DNA of 8,760 bases from Clostridiales bacterium (GCA_018369015.1 JAGZDD010000166.1:1-8760), one strand, 5' to 3'; positions 1-5,719 are shown, counted from the stretch's first letter. Notes: a model not told the origin generated them from the letters alone. Program-made: numbers and translations.

Positions 1-12
1 GCAGCAACCGTC

Positions 13-99
13 CTCATACCTTGGGGTTATCAAATGTGCATACGCAGGGTCAAATAAATTTGCCCCTGCGCCTGCCCACTTGATAACTTTCATAGTAAA
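13..99. repeat. Dispersed 87-base structured repeat, copy 1
   Basis: This segment aligns without gaps to 4105-4191 (79 of 87 positions identical by eye) and more distantly to 3895-3981. All copies begin CTCATACC and end CTTTCATAGTAAA. The middle folds into a hairpin with a TAAA loop at 55-58. Its stem pairs 43-49 with 64-70 and 51-54 with 59-62, with one mismatch. Bases 1-12 (GCAGCAACCGTC) resemble the sequence just before copy 3, so the element probably continues left beyond the window. It sits directly against the hairpin that follows uppP. No protein is evident in it. Confidence 0.8.
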
Positions 100-125
100 T
101 ACCCCGCAGCAAGCTGCGGGGTATT
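98..125 (-). terminator. Intrinsic terminator-like hairpin after uppP
   Basis: This is a perfect 12-base inverted repeat, AATACCCCGCAG and CTGCGGGGTATT, with a CAAG loop. It lies 12 bases past the uppP stop. On the minus strand the hairpin is followed only by TACTATG, so the U-tract is poor and partly formed by the stem itself. The neighbouring repeat copy supplies the sequence after the stem. Termination function is inferred. Confidence 0.65.
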
Positions 126-137
126 ACGTCTACGCCC

Positions 138-1016
138 TTACTTAACGAAAAAATAACAGAAGATGGCGATTACGCCAATCACCGCACAATAATATGCAAA
201 ATATTCATATTTTGCACGCTTTACTACATTAATCATCAATTTAATACAAACAAATCCAACAACCCCCGCCACAATCATACCAACGACATAGTTTAGTATC
301 AAACCGCCATCAACCGCGGAGCCGCCAATATGTCGAAGCTGCAAAATGTTAGCGCCAAGAATCGCAGGAATCGATGCAAGGAACGAGTATTTCACAGCAA
401 AGGAGCGGTCAAGACCAAGAAACAGACACGCCGCTATAGTCGAGCCCGAACGGGAAATACCGGGCAATGTGGCAATTCCCTGTGCAAGGCCAATCAGCCC
501 CGCATCCTTATAGTTCGTAGCCTTTGCTTTTTTTGTGCCGTTGGGCCGCCCGTCTACAAGGAGCAAAATAACAGCGGTAATAACAAGACAAATTCCCGGA
601 ACAATGAGCGTATCTGACGCTTTCTCAATCAGGCCGCCAAAAGCAACGCCAATGATCCCGGTAGGAATCGTTGTTACAATCACAAGCGCTGCAAACTTAC
701 GGTAGGCATTGGTTATAAGCCTGCGGTATCTGCGGTTTTCCCGTTTTATTTTGTTCATAAGGAATGTCCATCCATTTATGCACACATCTGCGACAAGGCC
801 GATACCGTGAACAAACAGATTTTTAAAGTCTTTCCAAAAGACAATACAAACAGCGACTAAAGTTCCCAGGTGCAAAAGCACTTCAAACAAAACGCCAGTA
901 TCTGTTTCAATGCCGAAAAGCTGCTGAAATATAGCCAGGTGGCCAGAGCTGCTGACAGGGAGGAACTCTGTAAGTCCCTGAATTAATCCCATGAATATCG
1001 CTTGTAGTAAATTCAT
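138..1016 (-). CDS. uppP: Undecaprenyl-diphosphatase UppP (BacA family)
   Basis: An integral membrane phosphatase that removes a phosphate from undecaprenyl pyrophosphate, recycling the lipid carrier for peptidoglycan and other wall polymers; the family is linked to bacitracin resistance. The 292-residue length is usual for the family. Both signature motifs are present. The first is near residues 13-27 (QGLTEFLPVSSSGHL, with Glu17 and the Ser triplet). The second is near 185-192 (PGISRSGS, with Arg189). Several hydrophobic segments are visible, around 46-60, 108-128, 137-154, 208-224, 240-262 and 273-290. A basic stretch at 88-106 is probably a cytoplasmic loop. The ATG at 1016 has AGGAAGG at 1025-1031, eight bases upstream. 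It is followed by a hairpin at 98-125. A promoter candidate lies about 180 bases upstream, leaving a long leader. Identification is secure. Confidence 0.97.
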   Translation of the reverse strand: MNLLQAIFMGLIQGLTEFLPVSSSGHLAIFQQLFGIETDTGVLFEVLLHLGTLVAVCIVFWKDFKNLFVHGIGLVADVCINGWTFLMNKIKRENRRYRRLITNAYRKFAALVIVTTIPTGIIGVAFGGLIEKASDTLIVPGICLVITAVILLLVDGRPNGTKKAKATNYKDAGLIGLAQGIATLPGISRSGSTIAACLFLGLDRSFAVKYSFLASIPAILGANILQLRHIGGSAVDGGLILNYVVGMIVAGVVGFVCIKLMINVVKRAKYEYFAYYCAVIGVIAIFCYFFVK

Positions 1017-1112
1017 AACTTATACCTTCCTGCTGCCTGCTTACAAACCAGACAGCTTTATCCTCTCGTTAATATCCTATGACATAAAAACCAGTCTTCA
1101 TGCGCCGCAGTC

Positions 1113-1160
1113 GCAGGCTTTACGGCACAAGCATTGATAAGGCCTGCACTGAGGGCTTGT
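1113..1160 (-). promoter_or_regulatory. Possible pseudoknot in the uppP leader
   Basis: Two six-base pairings interleave. GCAGGC at 1113-1118 can pair with GCCTGC at 1142-1147. ACAAGC at 1127-1132, which lies inside that loop, can pair with GCTTGT at 1155-1160 outside it. This is an H-type pseudoknot topology in the predicted uppP leader RNA. I do not recognise a known riboswitch class. Six-base pairings can arise by chance, so this is a candidate only. Confidence 0.3.
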
Positions 1161-1193
1161 CCATAACTAAATTTTTATGCATATTTGTTTTTT

Positions 1194-1222
1194 ATATTAC
1201 TACATTTTCACCCATTTGTCAA
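1194..1222 (-). promoter_or_regulatory. Sigma-A-type promoter candidate for uppP
   Basis: On the minus strand there is a perfect -35 TTGACA (1217-1222), a 17-base spacer and a weaker -10 TAATAT (1194-1199). Transcription would start near 1187 and give a leader of about 170 bases before the uppP ATG. It lies just past the tepA stop, so uppP can be transcribed independently of tepA. No strong terminator is seen between the two genes. Confidence 0.55.
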
Positions 1223-1250
1223 AAAATCATTTGCCAATATCCACTGCGGC

Positions 1251-1925
1251 TCATTTCCCCTTATCCACCATAGCATGGAGCTTAGCAAGGGCTTTTGAAA
1301 TCCCTCCAATCTCATCAATCAGCCCTTCTCGTACAGCCCGTTCACCTACAAGAATACTTCCCACATCTTTTGTCAGTACCCCCGTTTCCATCATCAGCTC
1401 CTCAATACGCTCCGGACTGATCCGACTATGGTCCGTAATAAAGCCGACAATTCTGTCCTGGATTTTTTTAAAATAATCATAGGTTTGGGGAACACCAATA
1501 ATCATACCATTCATACGCACCGGATGTACAAGCATTGTTCCCGTTTTTACGATAAAGGAATAATCCGTAGATACAGCCAGAGGCACACCAATCGAGTGGC
1601 TTCCCCCAAGGACAAGGGAAACGGTAGGCTTTGTCAGTGAGGCAATCATCTCCGCTATGGCAAGCCCCGCCTCCACATCGCCGCCTACAGTATTTAAAAG
1701 CACAAGTATACCGTCAATCTCGTCACTATCTTCAATGGCAGCCAGCCGGGGCAGTATATGTTCATACTTTGTAGTTTTTGTCTGAGGTGAGGCCGCTTCG
1801 TGGCCCTCAATCTCTCCGATAATACTCAACAGATGGATTTTATGCTTATTCGCATTTTTGTCCAAAAGCACCTGACCTTGCTTTTCAATTCTTTCATCCT
1901 CCATTTGCTGCTGATTCATTTCCAT
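1251..1925 (-). CDS. tepA: ClpP-family serine peptidase, TepA type
   Basis: A ClpP/crotonase-fold protein of the TepA (translocation-enhancing protein) group, 224 residues from the chosen start. Counting from an in-frame ATG at 1973, the ClpP-like features are LLNTVGGDVEAG (92-103), GGSHSIG (123-129) with Ser127 at the nucleophile position, and LVHPVR (148-153) with His150 at the ClpP histidine position. It ends in the ClpP-like GLIDEIGG. In a gap-free alignment the ClpP aspartate position is Gly205; Asp203 is the nearest acidic residue. No signal peptide or membrane segment is visible. The start at 1925 is preferred because AAAGGAG (1938-1944) and GGAGA (1931-1935) lie just before it. The ATG at 1973 lacks a good binding site and would run through that signal. 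TepA was linked to protein export in Bacillus; its function here is inferred from family. Confidence 0.88.
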   Translation of the reverse strand: MEMNQQQMEDERIEKQGQVLLDKNANKHKIHLLSIIGEIEGHEAASPQTKTTKYEHILPRLAAIEDSDEIDGILVLLNTVGGDVEAGLAIAEMIASLTKPTVSLVLGGSHSIGVPLAVSTDYSFIVKTGTMLVHPVRMNGMIIGVPQTYDYFKKIQDRIVGFITDHSRISPERIEELMMETGVLTKDVGSILVGERAVREGLIDEIGGISKALAKLHAMVDKGK

Positions 1926-1998
1926 AAAATTCTCCAACTCCTTTCCTTTCGAGTGTGAATGAACTTTAAACATACTCTTATCTTGTATAAATAAAGCC

Positions 1999-2290
1999 GT
2001 AACACTTCAGATGGCTGAACTGTTACATAAAGCTTATGCCAAATTGCGGTAAAATATACAGATACTCTGTTTTTGCCGCTGTCAGAGCGTAATGACAAGC
2101 TAACGCTGCTCACCGCCGCTATCGCGGCAAAATCCCTGATTCGGGCTAAGCGCCCCAGTCTTGTGATGGCAAAACCTCTCTGCAAGCCAGCTTGCGGTCT
2201 ACGCTGTTCTTTGGTCGGCGCAAGACGTCCGGGAACGTCTTGCGCCGAATTTTTGTCATCCTCAGCCGCACGGCTGAATAGTTACATAAA
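1999..2290. repeat. Hairpin-rich segment bounded by 19-base direct repeats
   Basis: GGCTGAA-NN-GTTACATAAA occurs at 2013-2031 and again at 2272-2290 (17 of 19 identical). Each copy forms the right side of a hairpin. The first is 1999-2010 with 2015-2026 (11 of 12 pairs). The second is TCAGCC (2262-2267) with GGCTGA (2272-2277). In between are hairpins at 2115-2128 (GCCGC/GCGGC) and 2182-2195 (GCAAGC/GCTTGC), and a terminator at 2215-2254. The word GCGGTCTACG (2194-2203) recurs at 3783-3792 in the other repeat-rich region. I see no protein gene. This resembles an intergenic repeat insertion between the divergent tepA and hydrolase genes. Confidence 0.5.
2215..2254 (+). terminator. Strong intrinsic terminator
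   Basis: This is a perfect 14-base inverted repeat (2215-2228 with 2235-2248, TCGGCGCAAGACGT and its complement) with a six-base loop. It is followed on the plus strand by AATTTTT (2249-2254 and the preceding A). There is no T-run on the other side, so it acts on plus-strand transcription. No plus-strand gene precedes it, so either a short untranslated transcript ends here or it shields the hydrolase gene from read-through. Confidence 0.75.
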
Positions 2291-2314
2291 AACTTTTAAA
2301 ATTTATTTATATAT

Positions 2315-2349
2315 TTGACATAAAATCCCATAGGTATTGTGGTACAATA
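2315..2349 (+). promoter_or_regulatory. Promoter region of the hydrolase gene, with palindrome
   Basis: An extended -10, TG-G-TACAAT (2340-2348), lies about 60 bases before the hydrolase ATG. A perfect TTGACA is at 2315-2320, but 22 bases separate it from TACAAT, which is too far for a standard sigma-A pair. An alternative -10, TATTGT (2335-2340), would be only 14 bases away. The -10 overlaps a perfect palindrome, TATTGT-GGT-ACAATA (2335-2349), which could be a repressor site. Promoter presence is likely; the exact elements are uncertain. Confidence 0.5.
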
Positions 2350-2410
2350 GTAAAAAAAGAAACTGCCATGCCAAATCTATAAAAAGCGCACTGCAGAGAG
2401 GACAGGGATT

Positions 2411-3451
2411 ATGAAAAATTTAAAAACCAGTGAATTTTTTTATAAAGCAAAAAAATTTTTTGCCGCAGGGCTGACGGTTACCGCCATTATGAACGCCGCC
2501 TGCACTTATATTTTTATGAAGGCTTTTGGGCGAAAAAAAGAGGAGCTTTCGTCCACAGCCCCCTGCAAAAAGAACACAAAAGCTTCCGGAAAAAAATCGA
2601 AAACAGCCCAAAAGGATCAGGAAAAATATGCTGCCTTCATCAACCAAAAAAAGGAATGGCTTTCGCAGCGTTCCTGTGAAGAAATTCATCTAAAATCCTA
2701 TGATGGACTTTGTCTTTACGGCCGTTTGTATGTACCAGGCCAGGCTGCCTTAATAGCCCCTTCACCTACTGTTATTTTATGTATTCACGGTTATCATTCG
2801 GACGGTCCTGGAGATTTTGCCGCCTTTGCCCCTTTCTATACAGAACAAGGATATATTTTTTGTCTTGTGGATGACCGTGCTCATGGAAAAAGTGAAGGGA
2901 AGTATATTGGCTTTGGCTACCACGACCGTTTTGACTGTCTGGCCTGGACAAACTATCTGTCCAAAAGATTTGGCCCGGATTGTCAAATTTACCTCCACGG
3001 CATTTCTATGGGGGCTGCTACGGTGCTTTCCTGCTGTGATTCAAAGCACCTCCCTCACCAGGTTCGCGGTATTATTTCAGACTGCGCATACAGCAGCGGA
3101 TGGGATCAGGTTGCTCATGTTATGCAATTTAAAATGCATCTCCCAGCATTTCCAATGCTTCCGATTTATAATAAAGTCTGTAAAGCTTTGGGGGGATATA
3201 GCTTAAAGGATATTTCCCCGATCAGTCATGTGCGCCAGTCCAAAGTACCAATTTTGTTTATCCACGGCGATGCAGATCATTTTGTTCCCACAACAATGGT
3301 TTATAAGCTCTACCACGCCAGTAAATGCCAAAAGCGCCTTCTTACTGTACACGGTGCAGCCCATGCCCTCTCCTATCTTGTGGACCCAAAATCCTACGAA
3401 AGGGCTTTTAAAGATTTTATTGTTCAAACGTCACTATTCACGGTTCCGTAA
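2411..3451 (+). CDS. Membrane-anchored alpha/beta hydrolase
   Basis: A serine hydrolase of the alpha/beta fold, 346 residues; substrate unknown. The N-terminus has a basic start, then one hydrophobic segment (about 17-38) that should act as an uncleaved anchor. A Lys/Ser-rich linker (41-85) follows. The catalytic domain starts near 90. It contains the oxyanion-hole motif HGYHS (126-130), the nucleophile elbow GISMG (197-201, Ser199), HGDADHFVP (285-293, Asp289) and GAAHAL (315-320, His318), so the triad is complete. The arrangement resembles clostridial YqkD-like hydrolases. If the anchor is N-in, the enzyme faces the outside. ATG at 2411 has AGAGAGGA (2395-2402) eight bases upstream. It is the only plus-strand gene here and is monocistronic. 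The family is secure; the specific reaction cannot be read from the sequence. Confidence 0.9.
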   Translation: MKNLKTSEFFYKAKKFFAAGLTVTAIMNAACTYIFMKAFGRKKEELSSTAPCKKNTKASGKKSKTAQKDQEKYAAFINQKKEWLSQRSCEEIHLKSYDGLCLYGRLYVPGQAALIAPSPTVILCIHGYHSDGPGDFAAFAPFYTEQGYIFCLVDDRAHGKSEGKYIGFGYHDRFDCLAWTNYLSKRFGPDCQIYLHGISMGAATVLSCCDSKHLPHQVRGIISDCAYSSGWDQVAHVMQFKMHLPAFPMLPIYNKVCKALGGYSLKDISPISHVRQSKVPILFIHGDADHFVPTTMVYKLYHASKCQKRLLTVHGAAHALSYLVDPKSYERAFKDFIVQTSLFTVP

Positions 3452-3481
3452 ACAGTAACTGGCCTTCATAGGGAGCGGGGC

Positions 3482-3510
3482 TTGCCATCCGGCCGGTTAT
3501 CCGCTATAAT
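3482..3510 (+). promoter_or_regulatory. Sigma-A-type promoter for a non-coding transcript
   Basis: -35 TTGCCA (3482-3487, five of six consensus), a 17-base spacer and a perfect -10 TATAAT (3505-3510). The expected start is near 3516-3518, the first paired base of the structured segment that follows. It lies 31 bases past the hydrolase stop and no credible gene follows. This suggests a dedicated promoter for a small RNA. Confidence 0.65.
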
Positions 3511-3515
3511 AAAAT

Positions 3516-3634
3516 AAATACAATCCAGTTCCGGGAGGAGTGCCCCGCGTTTTTCGCAGGGGTATAGCCGGTGTCTAAGCTCACTTAAAGATTATTCTTA
3601 GAAACACGCGGCTGCTGGATTGTATTTTTATTTT
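3516..3634 (+). ncRNA. Candidate structured small RNA with three-way junction
   Basis: The predicted transcript folds into a closed three-way junction. The outer stem pairs 3516-3528 with 3615-3627 (13 continuous pairs). Hairpin A pairs 3543-3549 with 3555-3562 around a TTTTT loop with one bulged A. Hairpin B is made of AGCCG/CGGCT (3566-3570 with 3609-3613), GTGT/ACAC (3571-3574 with 3604-3607) and CTAAG/CTTAG (3575-3579 with 3597-3601), closing a 17-base loop. The 3' side runs into TATTTTTATTTT, a plausible termination tract. A consensus promoter starts exactly at the outer stem. It does not match 6S, SRP, tmRNA, 5S or a riboswitch that I recognise. An alternative is a small inverted-repeat element (MITE) with 13-base ends. 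Confidence 0.55.
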
Positions 3635-3765
3635 CCTATTTTCTATGAAAAGCCGGTTCGTAGCATTGCAGCTTGCCGTCTGTTGCTCAGGCTTTTATTT
3701 GCCCATGTAAAAACAGCAGCCAACTGCCACATTGCTTTGTGCCTGCGGAGTCTTCGCTGCCGCTC

Positions 3766-3855
3766 CGGTCGGTGCTTGACAAGCGGTCTACGTTCCACTT
3801 CGGTCATTGCTGGACGCGTGGTCTACACTCCGTTCCGGTCGTTGCTGGACGCGTG
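3766..3855. repeat. 35-base tandem repeat, about 2.6 units
   Basis: Units begin CGGTC at 3766, 3801 and 3836, a period of exactly 35. Units 1 and 2 match at about 24 of 35 positions. Units 2 and 3 match at 19 of the first 20 (CGGTC-A/G-TTGCTGGACGCGTG). The third unit then runs into the perfect hairpin GCGTGCC-ACC-GGCACGC (3851-3867). Confidence 0.65.
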
Positions 3856-3894
3856 CCACCGGCACGCAGCAACACTGGCGCTTAGCCCCCCGCG

Positions 3895-3981
3895 CTCATA
3901 CCGTCTTGTCGGCAAATGTCCGCGCATCCGGCCAAGCGAGCTTGCCCGTCTGTGCGTCCACTTGATAGCTTTCATAGTAAA
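3895..3981. repeat. Dispersed 87-base structured repeat, copy 2 (divergent)
   Basis: It has the same length as copies 1 and 3 with no gaps. The CTCATACC start and CTTGATAGCTTTCATAGTAA end are identical to copy 3, but only about 59 of 87 bases match overall. The central hairpin is kept: CAAG-CGAG-CTTG at 3933-3944 is flanked by GG/CC pairs and a CGCA/TGCG outer helix. It is followed by a GC-rich hairpin, GCCGCGC-TGG-GCGCGGC, at 3989-4005. Confidence 0.7.
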
Positions 3982-4104
3982 CTTTCATGCCGCGCTGGGC
4001 GCGGCTCCACCACGTATGAAAGCCAGGATTGCTCCGTGCCTTCGGCACTCCCGCAATCCTGCCCCAAAGTATTCGCACTTTCCGTTGCCTGGCGGCAACT
4101 CGTG

Positions 4105-4191
4105 CTCATACCTTGGGGCTATCAAATGTGCAGACACAGGATCAAGTAAACTTGCCCCTGCGCCTGCACACTTGATAGCTTTCATAGTAAA
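4105..4191. repeat. Dispersed 87-base structured repeat, copy 3
   Basis: About 79 of 87 bases match copy 1. It can fold end to end: a region near 4117-4133 pairs imperfectly with 4167-4183 (CTGCACACTTGATAGC side), enclosing CAAG-TAAA-CTTG at 4143-4154. Compared with copy 1, the pair closing the loop changes from A:T (54:59) to G:C (4146:4151), which keeps the helix. The copy abuts a terminator-like hairpin at 4196-4225. Confidence 0.8.
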
Positions 4192-4195
4192 ATAA

Positions 4196-4225
4196 GGGGC
4201 CGTGGAAGTATTTTTCCACAGCCCC
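4196..4225 (-). terminator. Intrinsic terminator-like hairpin
   Basis: GGGGCCGTGGAA (4196-4207) pairs with TTCCACAGCCCC (4214-4225) at 11 of 12 positions around a six-base loop. On the minus strand the stem is followed by TTATTTTACTATG, a U-rich tail formed by the end of repeat copy 3. It lies about 175 bases past the reductase stop and could end the spoIIID-reductase transcript. Confidence 0.6.
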
Positions 4226-4361
4226 GGTGATTATGAAAATGAAAAGCTCTACAAGAGAATATGTACTTTTCCTGTTTATTATATAAACGCTTTGTGAAAC
4301 TGTTATTTAGAAAACATCAAAAGTTTGTAAAAAAATTATCAAGCCTTACCCCTTAAACTCT

Positions 4362-4389
4362 GCCAGAGGGCGGGGTGAAGCCTTCTGGC
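4362..4389 (-). terminator. Hairpin just after the reductase gene
   Basis: GCCAGAGGG (4362-4370) pairs with CCTTCTGGC (4381-4389), nine pairs with one G-U, 11 bases past the stop. No T-run follows immediately; a seven-base T-run on the minus strand occurs about 27 bases later (4329-4335). It may be an mRNA 3' end or stabiliser rather than a full terminator. The rest of 4226-4399 is AT-rich and shows nothing else. Confidence 0.4.
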
Positions 4390-4399
4390 GGCTTACTGA

Positions 4400-5389
4400 T
4401 TATAAGCTCCGTTTCAGGTCTGCCTTAAGTTTTTTTGCAATTTTCTCATAGACAGGCAGATACACCCCCGCCCTTTGGGCCATTCTTGGCACTTCAAAAA
4501 GAATCCCTTCAATCTCACTTTCCCGTCCTTGCCACAGATCCCGCTGCATTGATGCACATGCATCCGGCAAAAGGCTGTCAATGAGCTTTAGATTCATTTC
4601 TGTTAATTGTTTGGGCAATTCAATTCCCATAGCCCTGCCAAGAGTACGAATCTCTTCCACCAATTTAATAAATGTCTCCCGTTGCTCGCCTTCATACTGC
4701 ATTTTTCCAACCCTGACATTATAAAAGACTCCGCAGGCCGCCATTGGTGATACTAAAGAAAATTTAATGAGCGCATCACGGCGTATATCCGTCGATATTA
4801 TCCCTTCAATCCTGCTGTCAAAAAGATCCTTGCGAATTGCTTCGAGTACGGGTGCCTCCTGTACAAAATCCACAACACCATAAACAATCTTAAAAATATC
4901 TCCTTTTTGGACAACACAGCCTGGCTCCTTAATTTCAGCAGCAATGTACATACAGCCGTCAGTAACCATACAACCCAAAAGCTCATCCCTAAGCATTTGC
5001 CCAGTGCCGTAAATATTCAATATAGGAATAATTACCGTCGATTCGCTGCAAACTGCCCTTAAAAACGGCACAAGGGCTTTCAGAGAATAATATTTCACAC
5101 AAACGAAAATAACATCCGGCTTATGATAAGCTTTTGCTTCTAACCCTTTAATATATTCCGCTTCGTCGTATACCCCGGCTGGACAGGTACAAAAGCTCCC
5201 AAACCTTGTCGTTTCCATCCGAAGCCCATGCTGCTTCATTGCCTCAAGATGGGAACCTCTGGCGATTAGCTGAACGTACTTGCCGGCTCTGGCCAAAAAG
5301 GCCCCGATACTTCCGCCGCAGCCTCCTGCCCCTACAATTAAATATCTTCTTTCCTGCCCAGAAGCTATGCTTTTATCTAAGCCCTCCAT
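4400..5389 (-). CDS. Ketopantoate reductase family oxidoreductase (PanE/ApbA type)
   Basis: A cytoplasmic NAD(P)H-dependent 2-keto acid reductase family member, 329 residues. The Rossmann motif is GAGGCGGSIG (20-29). The strand FVCVKYYS (95-102) and the segment ILNIYGTG (123-130) occupy the places of the family's VKxxxT and QNGxG motifs. The C-terminal helical domain has DALIKFSLVSPMAACG (205-220), with Lys209 at the catalytic-lysine position. It also has ASMQRDLWQGRESEIEG (279-295), matching the family's SMxxD...GRxxEI substrate-binding signature. ATG at 5389 has GAGAGGA (5401-5407) upstream. No panB, panC or panD lies nearby. The gene follows spoIIID by only 24 bases, so it is probably in the same transcript. 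True 2-dehydropantoate reduction is possible, but many clostridial paralogues act on unknown substrates, so I give no gene symbol. Confidence 0.88.
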   Translation of the reverse strand: MEGLDKSIASGQERRYLIVGAGGCGGSIGAFLARAGKYVQLIARGSHLEAMKQHGLRMETTRFGSFCTCPAGVYDEAEYIKGLEAKAYHKPDVIFVCVKYYSLKALVPFLRAVCSESTVIIPILNIYGTGQMLRDELLGCMVTDGCMYIAAEIKEPGCVVQKGDIFKIVYGVVDFVQEAPVLEAIRKDLFDSRIEGIISTDIRRDALIKFSLVSPMAACGVFYNVRVGKMQYEGEQRETFIKLVEEIRTLGRAMGIELPKQLTEMNLKLIDSLLPDACASMQRDLWQGRESEIEGILFEVPRMAQRAGVYLPVYEKIAKKLKADLKRSL

Positions 5390-5413
5390 TTTATTATCTT
5401 TCCTCTCTATATC

Positions 5414-5689
5414 TTACATCATTTCATCGCCTTTATTTTCCGCTGTATGCAAATACTTTTCCCTTGTCGCCAGACCGCCGCGGATATGGCGCTCAGACTT
5501 ATTTACATCCAGCACAATGCGTACCTGGCGGGCCAGTCCGGGATTAATTGCGCTCAAACGGTCGGTGACATCTTTATGTACCGTCGACTTACTGATCCCA
5601 AACCTTTTCGCCGTCTGTCTTACCGTCGCATTATGGTCAATAATATAATTGGCAATATCCACCGCACGCTCTTCAATATAATCTTTCAT
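5414..5689 (-). CDS. spoIIID: Sporulation transcription factor SpoIIID
   Basis: A DNA-binding regulator of the mother cell during sporulation; in Bacillus it activates or represses many sigma-E-dependent genes and promotes the switch to sigma-K. The 91-residue length is typical. The N-terminal helix-turn-helix spans about 21-43 (TVRQTAKRFGISKSTVHKDV). It is followed by the conserved DRL...INPGLARQVRIVLDVNKSERHIRGG-type block (43-72, partly quoted) that extends into a basic C-terminal helix. ATG at 5689 is preceded by a G-run at 5698-5702. A sigma-E-like promoter sits about 30 bases upstream, as expected for this gene. It leads into the reductase gene after 24 bases. SpoIIID implies an endospore former. 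Confidence 0.97.
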   Translation of the reverse strand: MKDYIEERAVDIANYIIDHNATVRQTAKRFGISKSTVHKDVTDRLSAINPGLARQVRIVLDVNKSERHIRGGLATREKYLHTAENKGDEMM

Positions 5690-5719
5690 CAGGGTATCCC
5701 CCGGAAGTATTGTTTTTAC

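Larger units (their letters stand above)
3637..4194. mobile_element. Repeat-built 558-base segment with imperfect inverted ends
   Basis: The left end TATTTTCTATGAAAAGC (3637-3653) matches the complement of the right end GCTTTCATAGTAAAATA (4178-4194) apart from one single-base indel on each side. Inside lie a 35-base tandem repeat (3766-3855), perfect hairpins at 3851-3867, 4025-4060 (AGGATTGC/GCAATCCT enclosing GTGCC/GGCAC) and 4084-4099 (GTTGCC/GGCAAC), and two copies of the 87-base repeat. Base composition is more GC-rich than the flanks. No transposase is present and I see no clear target duplication. Open frames across it show no family resemblance and read through the repeats. It is probably a non-autonomous intergenic element. 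Confidence 0.4.

Noticed and set aside
1926..1973. Upstream ATG start for tepA at 1973
   Set aside because: The extra 16 codons overlap a strong AAAGGAG ribosome binding site, and the 1973 ATG has only a weak GATAAG-type signal before it.
2073..2318. Plus-strand open frame of 81 codons
   Set aside because: It runs through a strong intrinsic terminator and several hairpins and has no family resemblance. The opposite-strand frame at 1916-2185 is rejected for the same reason.
3575..3607. Hammerhead ribozyme, suggested by a GAAAC next to a stem
   Set aside because: The required CUGAUGA core is absent and the stem arrangement does not fit.
3766..4191. CRISPR array
   Set aside because: There are too few repeats, no uniform repeat-spacer pattern and no cas genes. 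The 87-base copies are dispersed and the 35-base units are directly tandem without spacers.
3620..4195. Long plus-strand open frame of 191 codons
   Set aside because: It begins in the right arm of the structured RNA, is rich in Arg, Ala, Cys and Ser from GC-rich hairpins, and repeats the peptide LIAFIV only because it crosses two copies of the dispersed repeat. No ribosome binding site or protein family is visible.
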